A stretch of DNA of 64,000 bases from positions 1 through 64,000 of the forward strand of contig JAXGGA010002203.1 of assembly GCA_038373865.1 (NCBI GenBank), read 5' to 3'. The notes below the pieces were generated by a model. That model had not been told where the DNA came from and searched no databases. It worked only from the letters and a program-made list of their open reading frames with translations. This document shows, piece by piece, positions 33,837-44,228 of this stretch (position 1 is the first letter of the stretch; every line of letters starts with the position of its first letter). Source of the stretch: Uloborus plumipes. Taxonomy: Eukaryota; Arthropoda; Arachnida; Araneae; Uloboridae. A program made the translations under genes and the position numbers.

Positions 33837-34388
33837 CAGTAAACTACCGATTATCAGCGATTGGATTATGTGTGATTCGGATTTTCAGCGGGTCTTTTTG
33901 CATTTCTTTTTCTTTTTTTTTTTTTTTTCTTTTTTTTTTTTTTAAATTTTATGGTGATGATTTACTAAATGTAGAAAAATGCACCCATTTTAACTTTACG
34001 AGTACAAAATCTACTTTTAAACAGGATGATACATCACTTTGAGACAAGACGCTGTAAAAAAAAGTTTCAATCTCAAATTAAGAAAAATAGTGTTACAACG
34101 AAATAAAGGAAAATTTACAGATTTGTTTTTGTAAAATTTAAAATACAAACTACTATTACAGTCATTAAATACTTTTTCAATACATGAGTGTGTTATTGTT
34201 TGTTTTTAGCTCTTTTACAGATACTTTTCAAATTCAATGTTATGGTTTCAGCTTTAACCTAAACGTATGTGCGTGTTATCGATATTTTTTAGTCATTGTA
34301 TACTCTAATATTGTTTTTTTTTACCTAATATTCTGATTATCCGCCATTACCATGCCGTCCGATTCCATGAATAATCGGGAGTTTACAG
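33837..34388. mobile_element. pogo/Tigger-like MITE
   Basis: The left end CAGTAAACTACCGATTATCA and the right end (opposite strand) CTGTAAACTCCCGATTATTC match after the first bases, followed by GATTCGGATTTTC- and GGCGGATAATC-type subterminal motifs. TA follows the right end. The interior has a poly-T stretch at about 33913-33943 and no ORF. Confidence 0.6.
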
Positions 34389-34714
34389 TATTAACTATTT
34401 ATAAGGTCATTTAAGAATTGAATCGGTCCGTTTAATTTATTTCAACATTTAGATGTCTTCCATCTGGGTAGCTTTGATCTTTTTCTAGACAAATTGCTCA
34501 TTTTACCAATTGTGAACTTCAGCGTTAGAATATTCAAGGCTGGTGATATGGACAAAATGTTATGAGTGTACATTAGTCATATTTATTATGGAGTGCTTGT
34601 GGAAAGTATAATATTTCGCTTGTATATATGGAAACATTTATTTTGTTAATAAAAATTAATTCCCTTCAAAAAAAAAGTGGGGGGAGGTGGAGTCGTAATA
34701 GAAAAAGATGTAGG

Positions 34715-35200
34715 TTGAAAAATCATCATCATGATCGTTAATCGGTTCTGCTCATTAATCGTTGCTACAGTCTCACTGTAAGTGAGGGCTGAGAGATGCA
34801 AAAAATTATGTATCGTAATACATCACCAACCGCGCATCGTCATGAAACGGTGCATCTAAAGGAAATTTAAAGAGCTTAAATTTAAAATAAATAATAATAA
34901 CACATAGTCACTCATTAATGACAAAAAGATGAATATTTTATTTAAAATTTATTCCATACATGGAAAAGTGAAACAATATAGAAAATATATTTGTAGCATG
35001 TTCATTAAATAAAAAGAAAACTATTTTTTAAAAACAAATACTCTTTTAAGAATACAAAAATGTTAGTTGTACTTCAAAACTTCTTGCTTGATGTTTACAA
35101 AATATGTACAAGATGAATGTTATGGACGTATACAAAAGCAAAAGATTTGTATGCATACAAAATGGATACAAAATACATACAAATATTACGAAAACAAATA
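34715..35200. repeat. hAT-like repeat related to 24745-25330
   Basis: About 34910-35200 matches the 24.8 kb units (TTTTATTTAAAATTTATTCC, AACTTCTTGCTTGATGTTTA, TACAAAATACATACAA). Its 5' neighbour has GATCGTTAATCGGTTCTGCT and CATCGTCATGAAACGGTGCA motifs resembling hAT subterminal sequence. Confidence 0.45.
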
Positions 35201-35400
35201 ATCAACAGAGGCAATTTTAGATGCATTGTAAATCTTCAATTACAGCCATACTAAAATACTTGAAATATATTTCCTGTTTTTGTTATCCACAAGATTTTTT
35301 TATTCTATATATATTGTGAATTCATTATTAGATTAGGTATTTATATATCAAGTCCACCCTAATAAGTGTAAATAACAACAACGATTAGAAAAAGACTTGA

Positions 35401-35545
35401 AATAACGTTAAAATGCAAAAAATGTTATAAATGCGAAAAATGTTATAAATGCAAAAAATGTTATAAATGCAAAAATGCAAAAACGACAAAATTTATGAAT
35501 TCATTTATTTATTAAAATGTATTTATTTATTTATTTATTTATTTT
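35401..35545. repeat. Short tandem repeats (ATGCAAAAAATGTTATAA and TTTA)
   Basis: About three units of AAATGCAAAAAATGTTATAA at 35411-35480, followed by a TTTA/ATTT tract at about 35508-35545. Confidence 0.8.
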
Positions 35546-35799
35546 GTGGTTGAAATAATTATTCGTACGTATTGAGGAAGCGACAAAAAAAGGTCCCTCT
35601 CACAAAACGTAAAAAAAGTAATTTTTAAAAATATTTTTACAATGTTTTTTTTTACAAATTAACACTTTGATGGTAATCAATTATAAAAGAAAACGAACTC
35701 ATACCTCTTCCACCCCCCTCCCAAAAAGTTGTTAATTTCGGATAAAAAACAGGCTTAATTTTAAACATTCCTATTTTAGTTTATAAAATAAGTTTTACA

Positions 35800-37450
35800 C
35801 TAAAACTTTTGTCATTAAATGGATTTATGCAAATTCTCCCGAATTTCCCCTTTTCAAAGTTGGCAACCGTGTTGTTTCGACTCTTACATAAACAAATTAA
35901 TTTTATAAAAACGTTGTCGAAAAATTTTGATTACATTTTGGTACGTGATTCAAAAATCGTAATTACAATACGGAAATTGGAATTATATATTATTCTCTTT
36001 TTTTAAACTAGTACATGATTATTTGTATCAAACCTTATTCAAACTTTCGATGTACTAGATTCTTTATTAAGAATTGCCTACAGTTTAGCCATCTAGCTTA
36101 GATCTCGCATAAACGAATTTTTTCAATCAAAAATATTCCAAACCAATTAGAGTTTGGTATATAATATAAGTTATTTAGAAAACATAATAATTTAGAAACC
36201 AATTTTTTTTCTTTTTGTAAAACAGTATTCTAATTAGTTGAACAAACCTTTTTTAACGAGTTTTATTTTTTTGGATTCATCTACTTAGAATAGTACAAAG
36301 TAATCGTGTTTAGAATATACATAAATTCGTTTAATCAATCATCTACTTTTAAACCAGTATTTCTCAACCTATGTGGTTCACGAGCAAACTTCATGTTGTC
36401 TACGAGAAGCTGGAGAAATCAATCTAATCATTTTAATAGTTGCGATTAAATTCATAAAAAAAACTTTTGGATTCATCTCATTACACCTAGCGCAATTGTT
36501 CTGTTCTAAACTCTTTGACTACACTGGCACATGATATAATAATCGAAATTATATAGGATTTGTAACAACAAACACACAAAATCACTAAACTTAATCAATA
36601 AACACAAAAATCGTAATCATTCGTTTTGCTCTTTATCAAAAAAGTATCATATTTGTTGTTTCAAACAATATTCAAAAAAGTTTATACGTAGATTAATTTT
36701 CTCATAATTGTACACGCTATCTCATCTAGTTTAGAATGTTACATAAATGGATTTCTTTAACATAACCAAATTCGAAAATTTTTTAATTGGTACATAATAA
36801 AGAAAATCTAAGTTATTCAGAAATCGAACATCAAAATTTCAATTATGTCTTTAACTCTTTTTCAAAATAGTATCAGAACAAATGTTTTAAACGTTATTTA
36901 AAAGTTTTTATACATTAATTCATTTACGCAGACTTTTACACGGTTGTGTCATTCAGTAGTGTATTATGTTACATAAATGGGTTTTTTAAACAAAACTTTT
37001 AAAACTTTCGTTCACAGATTGGTACTTAATAAAAAAAATCAAAACTATGCAAAAATCGTAATAATAACATTAGGAATCATGTATTTTACCCTTTTTCAAA
37101 GTAGTATCAGATTAATTGTTTCAAGTTTTATTCAAAAAATTTTTATGCATAGATTTATTTCCTCAAATTTGTACATGGTTTAGGGGCCTGCTCCCTATCA
37201 GCGGAAAACGCGAGCGTAAAGCAGAAACGTAAAATGGATTAAATGGTGTTCCTATGGAAAGTACCCGGATTTTCGGTTTCGGTCGCGTTTTCCGCTGATG
37301 TGGAGCAGGGCCCTTAGTGATTTAGTTTAGAAGTTTAGATTAACGGATTTCTTGAACAATATCATATTCGAAAACCTTTGATCACAGTTTGGTACATTAT
37401 ATAAAAATAGAAACTATACAGAACTCGTAATAGTATCTCAAAATTGGGTT
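35800..37450. repeat. Decayed satellite, roughly 215-240 bp period
   Basis: A recurring block of CTCTTTTTCAAA(A/G)TAGTATCAG, then a TTGTTTCAA-like string, then TTATTCAAA and an ACATAAA(C/T)(G/A)(A/G)ATT string appears near 35990, 36205, 36630, 36846 and 37085. The units are heavily diverged. ORFs here (35809-36006, 36977-37183) are chance openings in AT-rich repeat. A Harbinger-like MITE is inserted near the 3' end. Confidence 0.55.
37183..37313. mobile_element. 131 bp PIF/Harbinger-like MITE
   Basis: The ends GGGGCCTGCTCCCTATCAGC and (opposite strand) GGGCCCTGCTCCACATCAGC continue into GGAAAACGCGA. TTA lies on both sides (37180-37182, 37314-37316). TTA duplications and GGGGCC-type ends fit PIF/Harbinger. 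It stands out by GC content against the satellite. Confidence 0.75.
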
Positions 37451-39652
37451 TCTCACAGAACGAAATTTTTTGCCTATGCGAACAATGTTAAATTAACACT
37501 TCAGAGCGGCTACTCAAACCACTCTTATCGACAAGGTAGTCGCCAGTCTACACTTCGAAATAGAAAGGCAACTACTCTTATGTTTAGCGGGTTTTTTTTT
37601 TTTTTTTTTTTTTTTCGACCTTTACCCTTTCGTTAAGATCATGACTTGGTGTTTTCTATAACTATATTTTTCTGGGGAAGGGAATGGAGGGGAGCAGCTA
37701 AAGAGTTGTGATAATATCTAATGACTGGGAAGAACGTTTGCTGCAGGTGAAAAATTCAATTTTTAGTTTTGTGGTAAACATTTAAATTTTAATGCTTTTT
37801 AAATGTTTTCATTTATGTCTGAAAACATTTTTTTTCCTGGTCTTTTGGGCTCTATTTCATATTTTATGACAAAATTCCTAATAGGTATTAGTGATAAACA
37901 AATGGTGAAAACTTAGCACAGGAAACATTGAAGAAAATTGACGTAATGTTGCTAATTCAGAAGTCATTGCTGATTGCTCAATTAGGGAATTCCTTCTAGA
38001 GTTAAAAACAAACTTTTAAAAAAATTTATTTATTTGCTTTTTTATTATTTATTCATTTATTTATTTATTTTTTATTTTATTTATTTATTTTTTTCTTTTT
38101 TTTGCAAAACTGAAAAATTTGAAACTCATAAATTATTTTTTTCTATAAAAAGGAGAAACCCTTGAAGGTGGCTACCCCTTCTGAGCGGCCACATTTCCTC
38201 GCAACGGAAGGGGGCTTTAGTGTACGTGTCTGAAAATCGCGTAGGAAAAATTCTGGCCTCTAAGCCGCAGCATGTGCTGCTTGATTTGTGTCGGTCTTTT
38301 TCAGTCCTTAGATGGCAATAGTTTTATTAATTCAGATTTGAAACAATTGAAGTTTGAAAATGGTACTGTTCGCGGGTAATTCTTTCCTTTTAAGCTATCA
38401 TTAAATGCAATAAAAAACTAAACATGCTTGATACACCCAAAGTAGCATTTTACTCAACTTCTCATTTGTTATCTTTACGATGTAGCGAGCAGCGACTATA
38501 ATAACTAATTTTAAAATACTTGAAGCAAGGCTGGATAGAATTCTCACTCGGAGCCAAAATGTTGGATAGGTACGCCGGTTTTCTTAAAATATTTTGACCC
38601 TTAATTTCCCACTGTTGCATTTCTGCAACACAGGATTTAACAGACTCAATATTTTTTTAAAATTACCTATAAATCCCTTATCTTAGAAAAGAAAAGATTA
38701 CCGAAACGCAATACATGCTTACCTTGTCCTCAGACAGCAGCTCATTTTTCCTAGAATTTACAACAATTACAAAATCTCTGACACCTCAAGAGTAGTGTTT
38801 TTGCTGTAAAAATAATCCATTATATTCTTTGCTTCCTCGTTTTTACTGACAAAATAAATTACCAGACAAGAAATTTAAACATTTTATGTTCATTTAAAAG
38901 TAAATTTAATTTTCTAATGAAAAAAGAAATTTTATTTTACTTATATGTTGCGACAAACACAAAAAACGAATGAAACTCAATTTAAAACTGCTTGTTTTTT
39001 GTCAAAGTATTTTCCCGGTTTATCATTATTTGAGAACTAACTTAAATATAATATTTTATACAATTTCTGAAAATTGGGAAGTTAAGTGCTAAAACAAATA
39101 CCTTGTGTCTGAAGCAACTATACTTGGTTACTTTAAAATAGGTGTATCAAGTTTAGAAATTTTGCGTCGTCTCTATGGAAACCGTGCAAAAGAAAACAGC
39201 TCCACTCTTTTTTTATGCGCTGCTTGCTCGAGCACTTGTGCTCCAATTAAGGTTACGCTTTTATTTATATCATCATATATCAGTTATTTCTCAACATTTT
39301 CTAACAAATCTCGTCATACATAAATAACGCAAAAATTTCTAGGAAAAAGTTATGCTTTATTGACGCTAATTTTCAATAGAATAATAGTTTACGCGCAAAG
39401 CAATTTTAACCGTTTGCATTTAATAATTGTTGCAAAAGGTAAGTAAGGAAAAAGCCAATAGCGCTGTAACTATGATAACCATCAGGGTAAAAGTGCGGAG
39501 AGAGGGAAATTAATTTTACTTTGAGACGCCAACTCTCGTTACATAGGGTATAATATAACATTTTATACAAATTTAAAAAATTGGGAAATTAGAACAAATT
39601 TCTTCGTGCCTGAGGCAACTAAAAGACTACCTCATCGAAGCTAACCATGAAC
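37451..39652. other. Intergenic, with a direct repeat downstream of copy 3
   Basis: No gene. T-rich and TTTA-rich tracts occur at 37591-37616 and 38035-38105. About 39045-39125 and 39545-39628 are direct repeats (ATTTTATACAA, AAATTGGGAA, TTxxTGTCTGA/CCTGAGGCAACTA), bracketing 0.4 kb of unrelated sequence. Confidence 0.5.
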
Positions 39653-39658
39653 TTTATT
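39653..39658 (-). terminator. Candidate polyadenylation signal AATAAA of copy 3
   Basis: AATAAA on the minus strand about 20 bp past the stop codon, within ATCATAAAATAAAGTTCA. The matching position after copy 2 reads ATCATAAAATAAGGTTCA. The preceding TAAACC is also shared, so the two genes have a related 3' end. Confidence 0.5.
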
Positions 39659-39677
39659 TTATGATTCGGTTTAGAAC

Positions 39678-40331
39678 TTATTGCTCATTGAGCAAGTTTG
39701 CCACTTCAGGTGAGCCTTCAGGTTGCTCTACAGGTAAATCATGCTCATTTCTCACGGCGCGGAACCTTTCCATTGCGAACCAAACTTGGCGCTTCAAACT
39801 TTTCTCCTTAGCTCTCAACCTTTTATGCAAGTTGGCTACCCGTTCCCGTTTCAAAACTGCTTTTCTGTACTGTGCTCTTCTAGCCAAGTACTCATCCCGT
39901 CTTTCCTGAGACCTACGATTGAAAATTGCAGGTCCTTGATCTTCATCTCTTTGAAAAATGCGGTCTTCCTCCACTGCACAGTATTTCCTTCTTAGAAGAA
40001 TACGTGCTTCTCGCCAATCTTCGTGTTCCTCGCCAAATCTACCTTCTTCACGTAGGCGGATCGACTTTATCTGTATGTATTTGACGATATCTTTGAACCT
40101 ATAGAGCTGCTCGTTAGCAGACTGGATGCCTTCTTTTATTCTCTTATGACGCATCAAACTTTCGTGAAGGAAAGATCTGAAATATCTTCGTTTGGAGTTG
40201 AAGTAATCCGATCGTTTGTCCATAATTTCCTCCATTAAACCCAAGAGTTTAATGACAGAACGTAAACGCTGACCCTTAACTAACACGTACCGATTACTCA
40301 CCCTATTGTAATTTTCTAAGCACGACTGCAT
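39678..40331 (-). CDS. Charged coiled-coil-type protein, paralog copy 3 (217 aa)
   Basis: Third member of the unassigned family. Landmarks: MQSCLEN at 1-7, RVSNRY at 10-15, GEE at 100-102 with W106 (same positions as copy 1), RS at 140-141, AQYRKAVLKRER from 153, and LHKRLRAKEKSLKRQV at 168-183. Over the 44-residue C-terminal block it matches copy 2 at 30 positions by my count. The tail (EQPEGSPEVANLLNEQ) is acidic and unlike the other copies. The start ATG is preceded by ATATTCCAGAA, a plausible splice acceptor. Arg, Lys and Glu dominate; helical coiled coil is likely. No signal peptide or transmembrane stretch. Function unknown; intact frame suggests selection. Confidence 0.7.
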   Translation of the reverse strand: MQSCLENYNRVSNRYVLVKGQRLRSVIKLLGLMEEIMDKRSDYFNSKRRYFRSFLHESLMRHKRIKEGIQSANEQLYRFKDIVKYIQIKSIRLREEGRFGEEHEDWREARILLRRKYCAVEEDRIFQRDEDQGPAIFNRRSQERRDEYLARRAQYRKAVLKRERVANLHKRLRAKEKSLKRQVWFAMERFRAVRNEHDLPVEQPEGSPEVANLLNEQ

Positions 40332-40510
40332 TTCTGGAATATATAAATAATAATATGCTTAAGTCTAAAGCAAAGTTCAGAGCAAGTCTCTTTCTTGTTG
40401 TGCAAAATAATCTGTTGACCGATTTACTTGTAGTTACAATGATCGGTCTCAATACTTTGCAATTTCTTCCACTGTTAGTGACCCAAATGAGCAGTGAATA
40501 AAATCTAAAA
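40332..40510 (-). promoter_or_regulatory. Conserved 5' block of copy 3
   Basis: Transcribed strand: GTCACTAACAGTGGAAGAAA, then TATTGAGACCGATC, AACTACAAGTAAATCGG, CAACAGATTATTTTGCACAA, a TATTATTATTTATATATTCC tract, and AG-AA-ATG. It is collinear with the upstream blocks of copies 1 and 2 over about 170 bp. As no ORF spans all copies here, the conservation is probably regulatory or 5' untranslated. Confidence 0.55.
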
Positions 40511-40548
40511 AAAAATATGCTTATTAAAATTCAGCTACTTCAAAAATA

Positions 40549-41709
40549 GGGGAATATAGGGCAAAGTGAAATAATTATGATAACTTACCTGTTTCTAAAC
40601 GAACAAATTGGAAATTTGTTCTTAAAATTCCAGTGCATAAAAAAATAATAATATATTTTGTATTATAACCTGCGCTGAAATATTGTTTTATTTTTCACAA
40701 GTATTTCTACTTTGAAAATGAGATGGAAAATTTTTATCCCAAAAAACCTTGGAACAAAGTGAAAACTACAATATTTTTTGTAATGAAACATTTTCTATTT
40801 GATGATTAAAAGTAGTTTTCATCAAGTAAATGCGTAAATAAAGCAATAACTGAATTATTAATGAAAAATTATGTATAAAAGAATATATAAACAAACAATT
40901 AAACGAATGAATTAATATCTGAGAAAAAGACATGAGTGAATAAAGCAGAAAATGAATAAGAAAATAAGTATATGAATAAATAAATGAGTCAATTAATAAG
41001 TAAAAGAATGCGGGTGGATGAATTCATAAATGAAGAAATGCTTGCGTGATTTAATAAAAAAATGCATAAGTAAACGAAATGACCTATTTCACTATACTGC
41101 CGTCCTAAGCGCATAGTTGGAACTAGCAGTTGAGCTCAAACTGAGATATTACTCTTTAAAGTTACGCGCCACCATATATTTGATTCAGATGAAACTTTTC
41201 AGAATTTTTTTCAAATATTTCCCGTTCTTAAATGACCATATAATTTAGTATTTAGGTAAAATACATCACAAAGAGTTATCTGGTGACCATATCTCAATTT
41301 TGTGCAGATATGACTTTTGTACTTAGCAAGGCAGTATTCGTCATCCACTTTTCCTCGTGTGTACTTAGGGTTATTAAATTAAGCATTCAAAACAAAAACA
41401 TGCTTTTTATACACTAAATAAGTACTGCACTGCACATCAGTATAACCTAATCAATACTTAAATTGATAATTACAAAAAAAATATTATTTTGTAATGTCAA
41501 GAAATATTTTTGAAGAACCACGACTTTTACAATATAAGTATCTAATTTTGAAAATAACTAGCATATTTTTTTCGTTGACCTCCAGAGCTATTTATTTTCC
41601 GACAGAAATCAGCTACATGTCTAGGAACTTAGTTAAAATATTGTTAGATTGGTGGCCCTTCAAATTATGAAAATGTTTTACTATTTCACTTTGCCCCACT
41701 CTCCCCCAC
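40549..41709. mobile_element. 1.16 kb TIR element, GGGCAAAGTGAAATA ends
   Basis: The left end TAGGGGAATATAGGGCAAAG continues TGAAATA. The right end, on the opposite strand, is GGGGGAGAGTGGGGCAAAGT continuing GAAATAGTAAAAC. The interior is AT-rich with ATGAATAAATAA-type runs and contains the MITE at 41095-41336. No transposase was seen, and the target duplication is not clear. Confidence 0.55.
41095..41336. mobile_element. TACTGCCGT MITE, copy 2 (nested)
   Basis: The ends TACTGCCGTCCTAAGCGCAT and (opposite strand) TACTGCCTTGCTAAGTACAA. It matches the 13556-13884 element in inverted orientation, with AAACTTTTCAGAATTTTTTT and ATTTCCCGTT landmarks. TA is intact on the left only. It is 87 bp shorter than copy 1. 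Confidence 0.7.
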
Positions 41710-42423
41710 TTTTTTCTGGCAGCGATAATTTTCGCTAAAATGAAGATTTTGATGATGCTGAAAACTTCACGCATTTTGTATACAAAACCAATTTTATTCA
41801 TAAAAAAATATTTCGCGACTTCGTATAGTTCGCCAAAGAGGGTCCTGCCCAAAAACAATACCCGGATTTTCGTGTGAACCAACTTGATTAAACCCACTAT
41901 GTCGATATTTTTTTGAATTTTCCCTAATTTACTGTGCATTGAAAATATCTATTTCAGAATCAAACTAAAGTACAAATATTTTGTTCGATACCAAGTCTAG
42001 AAATTAGTACTGATCACTTTAGGTATGATACTTAGTTTGTTCTAATATTTAGACTTGGTCGACTCCCAGTCTTGAAGTTGCTATCATTCTCTCTGAACAA
42101 TTTATTTTCTTATTAGAAATTAAAACTGGACATGAATTTCACACTTTTTTTAGTTTTAATAAACTTTTCGAAAACCAGAAAAAATAATTATTTCAATCTT
42201 TTTTTTTTTTTTTTTTGCATTTTTTGAAAAAATCCTTTAAAAAACTAACAGGGAACGTCCTTTTCAACAGCTGCTTAAAGAGTGGTTGCCAAGTGAAAAA
42301 GTTACTTTACAATAAAAAGAAAATTACAACTATAAAAAATAGGTCACTGACTTTATTTTAAAAGTTTTAACAAGGGCACAGCGAAAGGGATAGGAGTTCA
42401 ATGTCTTACACTCTTTGTTTTAA

Positions 42424-42921
42424 ACCTTCACTGCACGGTGTGCCAGATCTGGCACAAACCAAATAAACCCTCATATATGCCAATGACTTCTTAAATGCAG
42501 TTAAACTGAGTTTTACGCCCCTTCTGGAACACTGCTATAAGTTTAGTGTGATGTTTAAGCACTAGTTAGTTGCACTAGTCTAGGTATTACAGTTTTTGCT
42601 TTTGAAAAAAAGAGTATCTGCATTTCCGTTAGAAGTGTGCTTAGTCATTATTTCTTTTGTTCAAAAAATGTTTTAATACACTTAGTGGCAAATTTGTTTG
42701 TACCACTTATGGCACAAAACACATTGTAGATTATTACACTTATCGGTATACAAAGCATATGGTATGTGCTTTGTGCCATATGTAGAACAAACAATTAAAA
42801 CATCATTTTTGGTGCACATTTTTAAGATTAATTTTTTTCTTCATTTTTCCTGAACTCAGAGTTATTAAAAAATAACATATGACTTTTTTCATGAAAATAT
42901 AAAAAATCGTGCAGTGAAGGG
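42424..42921. mobile_element. 498 bp TTAA-flanked piggyBac-like MITE
   Basis: TTAA lies at 42420-42423 and 42922-42925. The ends ACCTTCACTGCACG and (opposite strand) CCCTTCACTGCACG form a 13 bp inverted repeat. Subterminal motifs GTGCCAGATCTGGCAC and several TGGCACAAA / TTTGTGCCA repeats occur. The C-rich terminus plus TTAA fits piggyBac. Non-coding. Confidence 0.7.
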
Positions 42922-43189
42922 TTAACGTGTATTGCCAGAGGTAATATTGTATTTCACATACATGTAAAGACTATAATGACCCCTCCTACAGCAGGTGGAT
43001 GCTCGCTGCTCTACTGGCAGTAACTAAGAGGAAATTCTTATCTTTCAGTTAGTTTTCAACAAGGAAGTCATGCTTGATTTCCTATGATATCAAGGCAATA
43101 TAAATTTATAGAGAAACAAACTGTCAACTAGTATGTACATTGTGCAATATTGTATGTTCAGACCTGCTATTTTAACTTTTTCAAGGGTT

Positions 43190-43476
43190 GTCAAAAACTG
43201 TAAAATTGCTAGTTTTACAGTTTATTACTGTGCATTTTACAGTTTTAAACTGGAATCTCTGCTGCCAGTATTATACTGTTGTTTTTACAGTGCAATACAG
43301 CTAATTTTCTGATGATAAACTGTACAATTGTGGTAATAAACTGTAAAATTGTTGCTTTAGAGTAATAAACTGTAAAATTGCTAGTTTTACAGTTTAGTAC
43401 TGCACATTTTATAGTTTTAAACTGGAACCTCTGCTGCCAGTATTATACTGCAAAACAACAGTTTACTTTTGCAGTG
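43190..43476. mobile_element. TTTACAGT palindromic MITE, copy D
   Basis: Ladder of CTGTAAAATTGCTAGTTTTA, TTTACAGTTTTAAACTGGAA and CTCTGCTGCCAGTATTATAC modules as in copies A-C. The right end TTTTGCAGTG is preserved; the left end and TA sites are eroded. Confidence 0.65.
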
Positions 43477-43923
43477 TGGACTTCTTTAAAAAAAAAAAAA
43501 AAAGTGTTTATCAAACCCTGCAGCTATGACTTTGAAAAAACGAAATCGCGAAAATCAAAGCTTCGTCAGAATATGCTTTTACAGTATATAAAAGTTTTAT
43601 TTAAAAATATTAGCGTAAAGAAATTTTGCACCAAAATTTCAATCGTTTAAAGTAATTTTGAGCCACGTTTACTTAACACCAATTCATTTTTTTAGTTTAT
43701 TTAACTTTTTAGTATATTTAGTATATTTGACTTTTTAGTATATACAGTATATTTGAGTCCCTCCACATTTTTGAGTTATTTCTTTATTATAAACGTATGG
43801 AACATATTACAGCTATTTGCTACATTTGTCCAGCACTTAAGTAATGAGAAATCTCGCATAGCTGGGATTATACCAGAAACTATTCTGGTAGTTTGTTTTT
43901 GTTTTTTTTTATCCCCTTCTGTT

Positions 43924-43927
<4 letters not shown>

Positions 43928-43973
<46 letters not shown>

Positions 43974-43985
43974 ACTCTCACTCTC
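43928..43985 (+). repeat. (CT)n microsatellite
   Basis: About 25 CT units, then CACTCACTCTCACTCTCT. It is the source of the low-complexity S/L-rich ORF at 43753-44025. Confidence 0.95.
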
Positions 43986-44228
43986 TTTCCAGAGAGAGGG
44001 AGAGAGGAACCCAAATATTTTTTGAACGCAATAACGCTCTAGCCTTTTCGTCCGTTTACACAATTTCGCTCTTTTTGCTTTAAAAAAAAGAACAAAAGGA
44101 GAAAACGAGAAAAAAAAAAACAAAATATTTCATGCAGTGATAAAGCTATCAGGTGAGAACACCAACAAGTTCTTTCTTTTATTCAGACGTTTTACAATGC
44201 CTAGATTCTATAAAATTTTTAGTTTTAA

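Noticed and set aside
39045..39628. Direct repeats as LTRs of a solo retrotransposon
   Set aside because: Only about 85 bp, diverged, lacking TG..CA ends, and the 0.4 kb between them encodes nothing retroviral.
41613..41939. 108 aa minus-strand ORF as a gene
   Set aside because: It spans the end of the 40549-41709 element and shows no recognisable domain or codon signal.
43753..44025. 90 aa ORF with an S/L run
   Set aside because: Reading of a (CT)n microsatellite.
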